A stretch of DNA of 64,000 nucleotides from assembly GCF_022201045.2 (NCBI RefSeq), contig NC_068558.1, positions 48,401,501-48,465,500 of the forward strand, written 5' to 3'. The notes below the pieces were generated by a model. It saw only the letters and a program-made list of their open reading frames with translations. It did not search any database and was not told the origin of the DNA. Source of the DNA: Citrus sinensis. Taxonomy: Eukaryota > Streptophyta > Magnoliopsida > Sapindales > Rutaceae. Below are positions 1 to 11,815 of this stretch, piece by piece (within the stretch, counting starts at the first letter, position 1; each line of letters opens with the position of its first letter). A program made the position numbers and the translations under genes.

Positions 1-198
1 CCAAACACAACTCATCCCAGTAATAATAACATGACACAAAGCAAATTCTAATTGTATATGAACCTCTGAACACAAGTATCTATAGCGCTGAATGCCTACT
101 TATTACATTCAACATGAGAGAAACAAAAGAGGTTAGTGCTACCAAAAGTTTTAAATCAATTGGAAGCCTCAACAAGAAAGACTCTAATGATGCAAGAG

Positions 199-3100
199 TC
201 AGTGCCTGATAGTAAGCTCAGCCCTGAGGTGGAGGATACCATTGATGAAGTAAAGACTATCATCCGCCATGAAGGATGTCCATGGTATGGCAAATAAGTT
301 TCGGTATCCAACTGCCTTGCCTCCAGTGAATGTGTAGTTGCCTTTGTATTTGCTAACAAACTCCTCAGTAGGCTTTGACCTGGCTGCAAACTCGTAATCC
401 ACAGCAAAACTCACTGACCCCTTTTCCTGCATCCCCAAGAACAACCCAAAACAATGGAAAGAGCTCTGCTGGTCCATGTTGCAGTGTGCAGAGAGGAAGA
501 ACCCTTGCCCACCCAAGTGAAATGCTTGAGAGTAGACGCGTCCAGATGGGAACAAATTTTCACACTCCTCCCGCTTCAAGTCCAGGTAAACCACACATTG
601 TTGCCGAGGACGCTCAAATTCTACTACTTTGACGGGCCGATACTTGTATGCACGTTCAACAAAGCGTCGATTCAAGGTGACCGACTCCTCTGCCGCCAAG
701 GTTCGTTGTCGATGTGGGGCTTCAGCCTTAAAGAACAGAGCTTCAAGCACTAACTTGGACGCAACATCATGATCAAAGTCATTACAGGTTAAAACCTTCT
801 TTAGCTTCCGGCAGGTCATGTGAGGAAAGCGAATGAAGCGTGCAAGACGTGAGCCCAAAACCTCACGTCGCTCCTCCACTCTCGGGTACTGGGCTCTGGC
901 CCACTTTAACACAAAATCATATACAGCATCTTCAGAAGCAATTTGAAGATCATCACTAGACAATATTGCCTCAACTCCAGCAAGGGGCAAGGCCATTACC
1001 TCATCTTGGAACCTGGTAAAAATGAAAACCTCATGCATAAGCTTCCCAAATATTAGAAGCGTTAAAGTCTCACAAGCATTTAAACCTTCTAAATAAGGAA
1101 TCCAGTAGAACAGTCAAGAATACAATCCCATACAAGCAAGAACCTACTTGGTCATGTCCTTATATCGAGATGCAAGGTACTGTCTCGCAGCATCGGTCAA
1201 TGGCTGGACTGCTTCACCCATCAGGACACTGGAGGGAAGCTCCAGATAAAGCAATGCAGACTCTGGAGTCATGGGCATATTCCTCAATAGACGGCTGCAG
1301 TATCGCATGCATGAAGCAACCTCAAACTTGTCCGCAGCCATAAGCACATCAAGCAATGCAGGAGCTGCAGTAGTCGATAAAGTATTGCTGTACATAAAAT
1401 TCAGAAGTTCCATGAGGGCAGCTTCCTCTGCTCAAGAAAAGAAAGAACTTATTAAAAGTAGCACTGGTAAATTTAATTATCCAATAATAAGCAAAGGACC
1501 TCAAGCAAGAAATCTTACAAAGATAAAGAATAATTATTTATCAAATAACAGCCAATAAAAATTGACCATACCAGATGCATTGATACGCAGCGCTACATGT
1601 CGTTGTTCTGACTCCTTCATCCCATTTGAGAATAGCTACAACAGATAAACAAAAAAGATTCAGAATCATGTGATAGAAAACATCTATTAGTGATTGCACC
1701 AAAATTTTAAAAACACCACAGAGCAAAATCATAACCCTACTTTGTAGAAAAATGGACTTTTTGCCGCTAAGATTGGAGAGCTTATGTGTAATGTTTTAAC
1801 TCTCACAACTGTAGAACAATCCATGCTCCAGCTTGACTCATTTCCATTTGCAGCTTCATCACCTGCAAGAGTCACAACATTCAGAGTAGAACGACCATGG
1901 ACAAATCCAAAACAGATAGCCAAAGAGTTATAGAAAGAAACATATTCATTTACTCTAAAGATTACACGAGTTCTTCATCAAACAACCCATTAAACAAAAA
2001 TAATCTACCAAGTGTTGTATTGGACATATAATGCCTTATCGAATCCAGAAACCTCATGGGCACATTATGACATTGTTCAGTCTTAAACTAAAGACTAACA
2101 CGTGCACAAACCACCACCCCCCCCCCCCCCCCTGGGGCGCGGGAGAAAAAATAATATTACTATATCTTATCTTCCCAATAAGTACACAATCTATTAAAAA
2201 AAAAGAAAGGTCATACAGGACACTTACTCATTACTAATTTGACAGAACGAAAAGATCTGTATACTTTAAAGAAACACCAAAAGGAAAATGTAAATTCATA
2301 GAAAACCTTTTCACTACCTGAGGGTGACCCTTCAATCATTGCCTCCACTTCCTCATCTTGGTTTTCACAGCCCACACAATCATCCATATCGGGCTGGTTT
2401 AAAATCTGCTCCTCAGGGCAAGCAGAGAGATCCAAACCTGAAAATTAGTTGTAAATGCCAATCAACATCAAACCATATCATATGCCAGGGAAGCAAGGAA
2501 AGGCCCCCATGCTTATGAATAGGCTCAAACATTCACTAATAAAAAAGTAATACAATCTTTATTCTTACACATTTTCCAAGCCCTAAAAAGACTCGTAGGC
2601 AGATTAAATCTTTTTCCCACAACAGAAAATAGGCTAATATAACATATGAGAACTCATTTTTTGCAGCCAATCATCCACAAAGTATTTGCTACATTAACTC
2701 AGCTTTATATGATGAACAGCACAAATCCCCCGCCCCAACAATATTTTAGAACAAAAGAAAATCAAATCAAAGCTTCAACTAGAATTCTTCATTCAAAATG
2801 ACATTGATTGGACACTGGGGGTTATATGCTTCCATGAATTATACCAGCTTTTACGAGACCAAACAACAAAACTCAAAATTTAGACTGCATTACGTACTCC
2901 TCATTTTTCAGGCACAACAAAATCAAATTTTGATAAACAAATTACAGCTCAAATCTCAATATTCACTTTCCTCAGCTTTCTCACAGCTGCAAAACAAAGA
3001 TGCAAACTTTCAATTGGCCAAAACCACCCTCCTTTCTATCTTTATCCACAAATATCTAGCCAAACAAACAGTAACCATACAGGAAAATTGGAAAAAAATT

Positions 3101-3375
3101 TCAAGAAATTAAAAAAAAAACTGACCGTTGTCCTTCTGGGTGTCTGCTCTTCGCCTCTTACGGTCCCTAGCCCAATCGGCGATACTAGTGCACCCCTCTC
3201 CGTCGGACCTGCTCTCCGGAGGGTCACCCATGATCTCGATCCGAAGAAGCCGGTCTGAGAAATTACTATCATTAAAAGCGAACCCAAAATCTCCATCGGA
3301 GGAAGAAGCAATACGCGAGATATCCGAATCCATTTCTGTTCTCGGGTCAAATAGATCCGTGTTCACGTCTCTCAT
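199..3375 (-). CDS. POB1: BTB-BACK CUL3 adaptor, LRB/POB1 type
   Basis: Predicted 549-residue substrate adaptor of CUL3 ubiquitin ligases; the Arabidopsis LRB1/LRB2 (POB1) proteins act in red-light signalling on phyB/PIF3. I read six exons: 3126-3375, 2318-2437, 1741-1862, 1572-1635, 1148-1427 and 199-1012. All junctions are GT-AG and the frame is kept throughout. The start was chosen because the first residues ([18 protein letters not shown]) match the family N-terminus, which is followed by a basic KRRR stretch. The BTB/POZ fold spans about residues 140-240 ([21 protein letters not shown], then [10 protein letters not shown]). A BACK region follows ([16 protein letters not shown], then [13 protein letters not shown]), then the family-specific C-terminus. 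Length is close to the roughly 560 residues of the family. No lesion was seen. Confidence 0.93.
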
Positions 3376-5551
3376 TATGAAAACCCCCCACTCTCTCTCT
3401 CCCTTGACTCAATCTCTTTCTCAAAGAAACAGAGGATCGGAAAAAAAAAATGCACAAATGTTACGAACTTGAAACCCTAAAATAGTGAGCTGGCGGCGTT
3501 ATCTATAATCGCAAAGAGCAAATGGCTAGAAAGAAAGCATAGAATGATTAATGAAAAATGAAATGAATGAATGAAAAACCGAAGCCCACGTCCCCCCCAC
3601 CGTCGCCTGCCCTGGTTCATATATATAGAATATGTTAGGTTGTGCGTGCTGGTTTCGTTTTGTTTGGTAAATTTGGTTCCTTCATTTGTTTTGTTTTGTT
3701 TTGTTTTGGTCCACATGCGTGATCGTGTGTGTTGGAGTATGGCCAACCGTATATTGTTTGACAAGTTTTTATTTTTATTTTTTATGTTTTAATCCTTTAA
3801 GGCGGCCTTTGAATTTTTGTTGTATTTCTTTCTCGTTCTTTTCCTTTTATTTTGTTAGTGCCGACGTGGATAACGGAGTGGAGAGATTCAACTGATTTTT
3901 TTTTTTTAGTCCTAATGATAAGATCAATTAATTTTATTATGAAAGAGGTTATAATTTAAAAGAGATATTATTAAAAATTTATTATTTGAAATTATTCTTA
4001 ATACAAATAACATAGAGATAAAGGATTCATGACATTAATAATTAATGTCAAATTCAATGTATAAAAATTAATAAAATAGATGGATATAGTTTTAAAAAAA
4101 TTAGTACCTATATTTATATAGCATTTGAAATATGCAAGTTATCTTCAAAATCTAAAAGTTTATATTTTTTTTAATGTTTTTCTCTGAATGTAAATTTTGT
4201 ATATATTATCTAATGATTTAATAACTAATTCTAAAGAATAAACTATTATCTCAAATAGTTTTAGAAAATTCTTTTACTGTATTCAAAACATTTAATGTAA
4301 CGAAACATATATATTTTTTACTATACATATCATTTTTATTATGTGAAGGCATATTTCCCAATATGAGGTATAGAAAAATAATAACTTATTGTTATATTAA
4401 GTTTATTCTCATTTATTTTTTTTAAACGAACATGTTATATTCTGTGAAAAAAAAAACACCATCACATTATATTCAATCCAAATTTTTAACTGTATGCAGC
4501 TGCATGGTTCAAAATTTTACACAATTTTAATTTTTTTCTTTTCGTCATTTTTTTTAGAACTTGTGAGTTGTTACTTGTTACAATCATTTACCTTTATCAA
4601 CATGGTGATAAATTTGTAAATGAAATATTATTTTTCTTGTAATTTTGAATACTTTAACTAGGATTTATAAAGTACAATATTAATTCAAAATATATGTTGA
4701 TAAAGCTCACAAATAGTAATTAAAATTCTAATATTTGGATCTCAACTACATGATTCACTTAATTATTAGATAATAAATTTCATAATTAGTAAAATTAATA
4801 TTTTATCATCCAAGATTTGAATATTACATCAATTAGGATATAAATTAGGATCTCTAAAATTATTCATCTCCCAACTATTTAATTTCTATGAAGGCCAAAG
4901 CATTAGTATTTTAATGCATAATTTTTTTTTTGAAAACTATATATCCCAAATTTTTATCTTAAAAAAATTATCCTAATTGATGTGATATTTACTAATTAGT
5001 TGATGAGATATTATAATTAGTTTATTTAGATTTTTAAAAAAATTACTAACCGCCGCTTAATTAATTAATTGGTAGTGCATTGACCACTAATTGGAGGGAA
5101 AACGACGGAGAGCCCAAAAATACAAAATGATGGACGGCTACAATTAACAATTAATGGAATACTTAGTCTAATGAAAGGAATCTGATTATGATTAATAATT
5201 AAATTTTATTTTCACGGGTTAGGCGACAGGCGACCAAATCATAAAAATTAAAGTGACTCCGCGCCTTAAGAAATTAATAAATTCGACTCTGCCTCCTATT
5301 AATGATCAATTCACCAAACATACATGCACTATCTGAGTTGCAATAATGGCATTCTTGATAACTGTTATTTGGTTGAGATAATAAATCTCTTTTTTTAAAA
5401 TAAAAGATTAGAAGTTTAAATCTGCTCAAATTTTAAGAAAAGAAACTAGATTTGTCACATTGTCAATGAACTAAATTAAAAAAAAAAATCACTAAACATA
5501 GATTAATAATTTTCGCAGGTCCTTATCTTGGGACTAAATATTGCCTGATGC
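3376..5551. other. LRB upstream region and AT-rich intergenic DNA
   Basis: Roughly 3376-3480 is the probable 5' leader of the LRB gene, with CT-rich tracts on the plus strand. Beyond it the DNA is very AT-rich with no sustained reading frame that resembles a protein. I see no RNA gene or clear transposon boundary here. Confidence 0.5.
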
Positions 5552-5561
5552 TTGTACAAAA

Positions 5562-6679
5562 GGGTAATTTTTAAAAACCTCTCATGAGATTTAAGCATGT
5601 TGCAAGTAAATGGTGAAAATCAATTTATTTGTAAAAAAACCTCGTACCATCAGTTAAAAATTCCATTGACTAACTGTTAACTTTGAAAAGATAATATTAC
5701 CCCCAATAATAATTTATAGATCGACACAACTAAAGTACAAGGGCTGAAACTTATGATGCGTAAACCACTGACTTTATTTTTTTGATATTTTTACCCTCAC
5801 AATTCTAAATATTTACAATTTCATAAGTAATTAAAACAATTATTTTCACCATGATCAAGTTATTGATAATTCCTTAAAATCTTAAAAAAATTAAAATTAC
5901 AAATCTTAAAATTTATAAAAAAATATGCTACTGTTTTTCTATTAAATTTTCTGTTGTTTCTCGGTAAATTCGCTGTTATTTTGTGTATGACGCTTGCCCG
6001 AAAACGGTCACGATATATTTTGAATGGGTAATGATGGGGATTGATAGTAAAAGTTTGTATTTCTTAAATTTTTTTACATTTGACAACTCACTAATTCATG
6101 TGTAGGTCTATTTAAAATTTGTTCTTGTTTATGGAGCTTGTTGGAAATTTGTCATAATGCATTTTGAATGGGTAATGATGGGGATGGGCAGTAAAAGTTG
6201 TTTGTGTTATTTGAACTTCCCGAATCCATTAAGAGTAGAGGGGAAGAAGAAATGCAAATTGTTTGTGTGTGCCGCTTGTGAGCCTTAAATTAGCGTGCAA
6301 GCCAATTGTCCTATAGCAAAACAATTATATATATTTTTTAAGTTTGTAATTTTTTTAAAAGATTTTAAGGAAATATCAATAACTTGATCATGGTGAAAAT
6401 AATTATTTTAATTACTTATGAAATTATAAATATTTGGAATTGTAAAGGGTAAAAATATCAAAAAAATAAAGTCAGTGGTTTACGCATCGTAAGTTTCAGC
6501 CCTTGTACTTTAGTTGTGTCGGTCTATAAATTATTATTAAGGTAATATTATCTTTTTAAAATTAATAATTAATCAATGAAAATTTTAACTGACGGTAGGA
6601 GGTTTTTTACAAATAAAATAATTTTTACCATTTACTTGCAACAATCTAAAATTTCAAGGGAGATTTTAAAAAATTATCC
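5562..6679. mobile_element. Non-autonomous MULE-like foldback element (1.1 kb)
   Basis: The ends are long inverted repeats of about 360 bp (roughly 5562-5925 and 6315-6679), beginning GGGTAATTTTTAAAAACC at the left and ending AAAATTATCC at the right. The element is flanked by an exact 10-bp direct repeat TTGTACAAAA at 5552-5561 and 6680-6689. Long TIRs plus a 9-11 bp target duplication are the hallmark of Mutator-like elements. No transposase reading frame is present, so the element is non-autonomous. The central 390 bp has its own direct repeat: a GAATGGGTAATGATGGGGAT core recurs near 6020 and 6164. Confidence 0.85.
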
Positions 6680-7035
6680 TTGTACAAAAATTTGAATAAC
6701 GACTAGGGGCAAAAGAAAAATACAAAATTTTCAAAGTGAAGAAGGCAAAATTCAAATACGATTTGGAGAGATCCTTCTGTCAAGGTCATGTCACACCATC
6801 GTTAATAGACCGTGATATTATCAGTACTTGGTAAAATAATTAATTAATTTCTGCCAAAAATTGTTCGACAAGCAGGCAACCTCAGAGTGTAATGCAACAA
6901 GCCAAAAATTGGTAGTCTCGTCTTAGTAACTTCTTTCTTCGCTTTCCCGGCCAATTCCTCTTATTTATCTTCTTTTTTTATCGCAACGTACACTGTAAGC
7001 TGCAAGAGCAAGACACACGCAACCACAGGAATTCA

Positions 7036-7687
7036 GGGTGTGTTTTACCTACTATATTATATTATGTTATATTATATTATTTTAATATTGATATATTATA
7101 TTATACTGTATTATATTAGTACTGTATTATAATAATATTATATAATATTTAGTGCTATACTATACTGTATTATTTTTTAAATTAATTTAAATTAAATATT
7201 ATATTATATTAATGTTTTTATATTATATTAATATATTTAAATTGCATTAATATTTTATGTTATTATTTATATTATTATTAATTTTAAATTAATATTATTC
7301 AAATTTATTCATATTTAAATATTTTTATTAGCTATAATAAATTATAAATTTATTAATAAATTATAATGTAAAAATAAAAAAATATACTATTATTGAATGA
7401 TAAATTATTTATTTATTAATTTATATTAATAATTATAATGTAAAAACAAATAAAATAAAAATATTATATTAAATTAAAAACTATATTTATTTATTATTTT
7501 AGTATTATAATAATAATAATAAAGCAAAAAGCAAAAGTTAAAAGCAAAAGAAAAAAAAAAAAAACAAAGCTAATGCGTCAACTGACGCATTAGCCTCCCA
7601 CCCCAATCCCTTGTCATGTTTTCCCAAACATAAATTTAGTATTAACTTAATGTAAATAGTAATTTAATACTACAACCAAACACACCC
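7036..7687. mobile_element. AT-rich PIF/Tourist-like element, copy A
   Basis: It starts GGGTGTGTTTT and ends CCAAACACACCC, which are mutually inverted termini. It is flanked by the 3-bp direct repeat TCA (7033-7035 and 7688-7690). Short TIRs of this type with a 3-bp target duplication suggest a Tourist/PIF-Harbinger origin, but the usual target is TWA and no transposase remains, so the superfamily is provisional. Most of the 652 bp is ATTAT-rich low-complexity DNA. Near the 3' end is a 26-nt hairpin at 7569-7594. Confidence 0.65.
7569..7594. repeat. 12-bp-arm hairpin in copy A
   Basis: Perfect inverted repeat with arms GCTAATGCGTCA and TGACGCATTAGC around a 2-nt spacer. It sits directly after a poly-A tract inside the AT-rich element. 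A hairpin of identical geometry occurs in the neighbouring element at 8348-8373. Confidence 0.9.
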
Positions 7688-7706
7688 TCACTTCACTATA
7701 AGTTAT

Positions 7707-8488
7707 GGGTGCGTTTGACACATTATATTATATTATGTTGTATTACATTATTTTTATGTTGGTATATTGTATTATATTGTATTACATTAGCACTGTATTA
7801 TAACAATATTGTACTATGTTTGGTGCTGTATTGTACTGTATTAATTTTTAATTATATTATGTTTGGTGTTGCACTATACTGTATTAATTTTTTGTGATTA
7901 ATTTATATTATATATTTATAAAATAATATTTATTAGTACTTAAAAAAACTAAATATAAAAGTCTTATATTTTAGAAATTTAATTATAAAATGAATTGTGC
8001 TAATATTTTATATTATTATTTATGTTATTATTAATTTTAGATTAATATTATTGAAATTCATTCGTATTTAAATATTTATTATTTATTATATTATATTATT
8101 TAAAAATATTAAATATTATATATTAATATTACAATAATTAAATAGTGTAATATTAAATTATATTTTATATACTTTTAAGTATTTATTATTAATCATATTA
8201 AATTATAAATTTATTAATAAATTATGATATAAAAATAAAAAAATAAAAAATAATATTATATTATAAATTAAAAATTATATATTTATCAATTTTTATTATT
8301 ATTAAGTAAAACTAAAAGTTAAAGTTATTTAAAAAAAAAAAAAACAAGCTAATGCGGGAGTTCCCGCATTAGCACGCCTCCCGATGCCCAATCCCAATGA
8401 GGCTCAATTGCTCCCAAACATGTTATTGGTTTAAATTAATGCTGGGTCCACAATTAATCTTATGCAATACCACACACCAAACACACCC
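7707..8488. mobile_element. AT-rich PIF/Tourist-like element, copy B
   Basis: Relative of the element at 7036-7687. It starts GGGTGCGTTTGACAC, ends CCAAACACACCC and is flanked by a 3-bp direct repeat TAT (7704-7706 and 8489-8491). The interior is again AT-rich, with similar TATATTGTATTACATTA motifs, a poly-A tract and a hairpin at 8348-8373. Only about 19 bp separate the two elements, in the same orientation, so they are either a tandem duplication or nested-site insertions. No coding capacity. Confidence 0.65.
8348..8373. repeat. 12-bp-arm hairpin in copy B
   Basis: Perfect inverted repeat with arms GCTAATGCGGGA and TCCCGCATTAGC around a 2-nt spacer. The outer nine bases equal those of the hairpin at 7569-7594. 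The three inner pairs differ, but both sides changed together. Confidence 0.9.
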
Positions 8489-8491
8489 TAT

Positions 8492-8744
8492 AAGAACACG
8501 GACTTGATTTCTTACTTTAATTTGACCGTGCACATCTGACATCACAGAATGTGGAAGGTGTAAAAAAACGGATAGTTAGCCTCAATTTTAATTAATTAAT
8601 GAAAGCAACGACATATATTACGCATAAAATGTAGAGAAACAATTATTCAACAGAAAGCGAAAAGAAAAAAAAAAGAAAAAAAGAGGAACACTGTAGAGAT
8701 AGAGAAAACGGTGAACAAGTGTATGTTACACAACACACATACAG
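8492..8744. other. Short AT-rich gap
   Basis: Unique-looking AT-rich sequence with A-rich tracts near 8660-8690, just past the 3' end of the first MIR159-like precursor (which is on the minus strand). No gene or repeat boundary recognised. Confidence 0.4.
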
Positions 8745-8945
8745 GAGGTGGAGGTGCTCCCTTCAATCCAAACAAGGACAGAAGAAGGCAAACACGTCCC
8801 CGAGGTCATGCAAACCCTTACGATGCGCATATATATATATCTAAAGTGTACGTCACAGAGGTATCCACGAACCAGCTGACGGGTTAATTACCCTCTCTGC
8901 TTCCTCATTTTGGAGTAAAGGTAGCTAGCTCCATTTCAGTAACAC
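8745..8945 (-). ncRNA. MIR159: MIR159-like precursor 1 (variant mature sequence)
   Basis: Read on the minus strand, positions 8772-8752 give TTTGGATTGAAGGGAGCACC plus one base. The first 17 bases equal classical miR159 and the 3' end differs (GCACC instead of GCTCT). About 40 nt upstream in the transcript lies GGGTTTGCATGACCTCGGGG (8796-8818 region), matching the conserved second block (miR159.2 position) of MIR159 precursors. The partly complementary 5' arm (GGAGCTAGCTACCTTTACTC, about 8915-8935) closes a foldback of about 190 nt. In the family the mature RNA guides ARGONAUTE against GAMYB or TCP mRNAs. Pairing of the basal stem is imperfect, so processing is not certain. Confidence 0.68.
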
Positions 8946-9061
8946 CCAAAACCTAGTGGACTAGCAGGCGCTGCACTCTGAAACCTAAACCCACAAAGAC
9001 AAGAGGAGAAAGTTCTGTTGATGTCTCTGAAGGAACTTTTGTATATAGCTAGTAACTAGGG

Positions 9062-9069
9062 CTTTTATA
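9062..9069 (-). promoter_or_regulatory. Putative TATA box of MIR159-like locus 1
   Basis: Minus-strand TATAAAAG about 120 bp upstream of the predicted hairpin, a normal position for a Pol II pri-miRNA promoter. The locus at 16.9 kb has the same word in a similar place. Confidence 0.45.
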
Positions 9070-9249
9070 TCGAGAACCGAGAACGGTGATTGAGATGAGC
9101 CCTAGCTAGCTAGCAGAAGCCAGTGGACAGACGACGAGAATCGGATAGGATTTTGACATTAATGGGGGAAATCTGTGAGGATAGATTTTCTCTTGAAACG
9201 AGACAGCTGTGTAGTGTGTAAAGTGTTGTCTAACCTAATATAAATCTCT

Positions 9250-10490
9250 GAGTCTGACAATAGTCGAAACACATATCATTTCTAATGGAGGCGGAGGCCA
9301 CGCCACAGCCCCACGCCCATTAATCTTTCTTCTTTCCGTTTATCCTCTTTTCAAATTTCACAATCTGGGTTGTAACTAGGCCAAGTGTATCCTACATTGT
9401 ACCTAACATTACACTTGTAATTGCACCCTAAAATCAAACACGCGCTTGAATTTGTTGACTGCAATATTTCTGTTGATATACATTACATTATATTGAACGT
9501 TATGTAACATAGCATGATCTATTTAAGTAATAACTCATAACTGGCTTTTTTAGCAACTTACTGCAAATTCATTTGGGTTATTGGAGTGATCTAGTTATTA
9601 TGACACTCGACGTGTGAGATTGTAATGCTATAATCTTTAAATGCGAGCCCGAGGATTTCAATGGTAGAAAATATAGTAATAATAATAATTTTGAGGGGGA
9701 TCATAACCAAATAACAATAAAATGGGAGGAAATATAATATCCTCTAAAATTCACATGCAAATGCAATTGCATTAAATTAGAGAAAATTTTTGGTGTTCCT
9801 AAAACATTACTCCTTAACCATTCACTATTTACTATGTATATATGCAAATTATTAAGATTAATTAAAGTATATACATGACGAACAATAAAGTATCTACTAT
9901 TTGATAAGTAGTGCTCTAAGAGCATCAAAGACTTTTCCTTCATTAAATACCCTAATCTTCGTTGATTTTCTTTTACTTGGCTCCATATTTGATGGTCCAT
10001 CTAAGGCTTCAACGTAATTCTGAGCAACCAAGTTAGCTGTGAAATTATATTTATACTAATTTACTAATACTTATTACTACAAAATAATTATTAAAGGGAA
10101 ATTAATTTTATTTAACTAATTAAATCAATTAATAATATGACATGTTATCAGTATGATAGTCATATAGAGTTTTATTATGAAGTCAGAATTTGTTGAAACT
10201 ATCAACAGCATATCATACATGTTCCGTAAATTTTACGAGATGCCATCTAAATTGATGGGGAATTTATAAATGTCACCGTTCCATAAACGTTTATGGCATG
10301 TCATTATGACACTTGACATTAGCAAATCTGTTCAGCGCATTTGACGCCCCTTTTTATCACCTTTCCTGCCTTCTTGCAAAGCACACTCTGCAGCTGTCGT
10401 CGATAGTACACGACTCATCATCAAATTAACACATGCTGAACTTTATAATTCATCCAATCCAACCATTTATATTATTTTAATTTAATTAAA
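9250..10490. other. AT-rich intergenic DNA
   Basis: Contains the likely upstream region of MIR159-like locus 1 and AT-rich filler. Short reading frames here have no recognisable composition or motif. No transposon ends were resolved. Confidence 0.4.
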
Positions 10491-10562
10491 TATCCATCTC
10501 TTTTGATCGAATGCGTTATTAGTTGAGCATGAGATTGCTGTGTGTAAATTCCACATGTAGCT

Positions 10563-10877
10563 ACCAATGGGCCTTTGGTCCAGTGGGAGAGCCCTTGCAC
10601 TTAGAATAATGAGTGCAAGGGTTCGAGCCTCCATGAAAATATTTATGAGACTTATTTACAATCCTTCCTCAATTATCAAATAATTGAGTAGAGCCAGTCT
10701 ATTCCTCATAAAAGGTGAGTAGAGTAGACAGCCCTCGAATATTTGAGAGGGTTTGAAGAATTTGGGCAGCGCTTCAGAGGAGTACATGCCACGATGAAGG
10801 TCCCAATTGTAGAATCTGTTTATAAATATTAATTATAATACCTACAGTCCTGTATAACAGTATTAAAAAAAAAAAAA
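10563..10877 (+). mobile_element. tRNA-derived SINE, copy 1
   Basis: A 315-bp element with an internal Pol III promoter: an A-box-like TGGTCCAGTGG near 10577 and a B box GGGTTCGAGCC near 10619. It ends in CTGTATAACAGTATT followed by poly-A. The flanking 15-bp target duplication is ATTCCACATGTAGCT (10548-10562) and ATTCCACATGTAACT (10878-10892), one mismatch. This structure is diagnostic of LINE-mobilised SINEs. It interrupts the defensin-like relic described next. Confidence 0.9.
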
Positions 10878-10885
10878 ATTCCACA

Positions 10886-11050
10886 TGTAACTGAAAAGAC
10901 AAGGAGAGCAAGGCATAGAATCCCAACAAATTAAGAAGAATTTTTTGACAGTACGTAGCATCAGTGTTGGCAAAAGCCATTTTTGGGCAAATTCTTTGTT
11001 TAGGGATGATATTGCTGAAGCCCGAATCGTGCTTATTATTTTATACATCA
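10886..11050 (-). pseudogene. Relic of a defensin-like gene: promoter and exon 1 only
   Basis: On the minus strand this resembles the promoter and first exon of the intact gene at 13.2-13.6 kb. Both have TATAAA(A)TAATAAGC about 60 bp before the start, then GATTC, then ATGGCTTTTG(A/C)CAACACT. The signal-peptide-like exon continues as a hydrophobic stretch, but the cysteine-rich second exon is missing. A SINE lies directly downstream in the transcript sense. Sequence beyond the SINE (10490-10540) matches the 3' flank of the intact gene (12966-13010), so this was a duplicate that lost exon 2. Confidence 0.7.
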
Positions 11051-11807
11051 TTCTACACCTATCATAGAAGGTAAAGAATGATGCCTTTCCGGTTATATAA
11101 ATATTTATGTATCCTTTAACTCAGTATCCATATATAATTCTATTTTAGACCTTTAGATGTAATAAACAACTCAGACAGGTTACTTGCTTTGCGTTTTGAA
11201 GCATATATACAATTGGATTAAGGATTTTCCTTCCACAATTTGCAGAACAAGATACAGTAATAACTAAAATATTGCTAATTCTAATAAGATCCCTTGAGAA
11301 GTGTACGTAATAATTTTTTTAGTTTTTTTATTATTTTAAGTTTCCTTGCTCTTATTTTCAAATTAAACGTAATATTCTTGGATTTAAGCTATTGACGTTT
11401 TGTTACCACAAACTATAATAGACTAACTAATTAAATTATGCTTTGAAAATACTAGGGCAGTAAACTAGCTATTTGTATATTAATTATATAAACGAAATAT
11501 GTTGAAGGAAGATAGGCGAAAATTTCCTATTGTTTCTTCTATCATTATATGGAATGACAGAAAATTTCCATTATGCTTATGAAACAAAGAGAGAGAGAGA
11601 GAGAGATTGATCTCACGTTAGTGGAAGGATAATTTAATATTTATAATGCTTATTGAGGGGGACGGTATGGGAAATTTTAGTTTTGTTAATTAATGTATCT
11701 TGTTCTTGTATTATATGAATGAAACTATATTGAGGAGTCCACAGGGCGGAGAGGATGTGAATGTTAAAAATTACAATAATATTATCGGCTCATCTTATTG
11801 CTTTGCT
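11051..11807. other. AT-rich intergenic DNA with a GA microsatellite
   Basis: Unannotated AT-rich DNA with a short (GA)n run near 11588-11605. No gene-like frame and no transposon boundary seen. Confidence 0.4.
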
Positions 11808-11815
11808 TCATTTCA

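Noticed and set aside
2116..2132. Poly-C tract in an LRB intron (similar run near 27620)
   Set aside because: Homopolymer runs in introns without further structure; possibly variable in length but not a feature.
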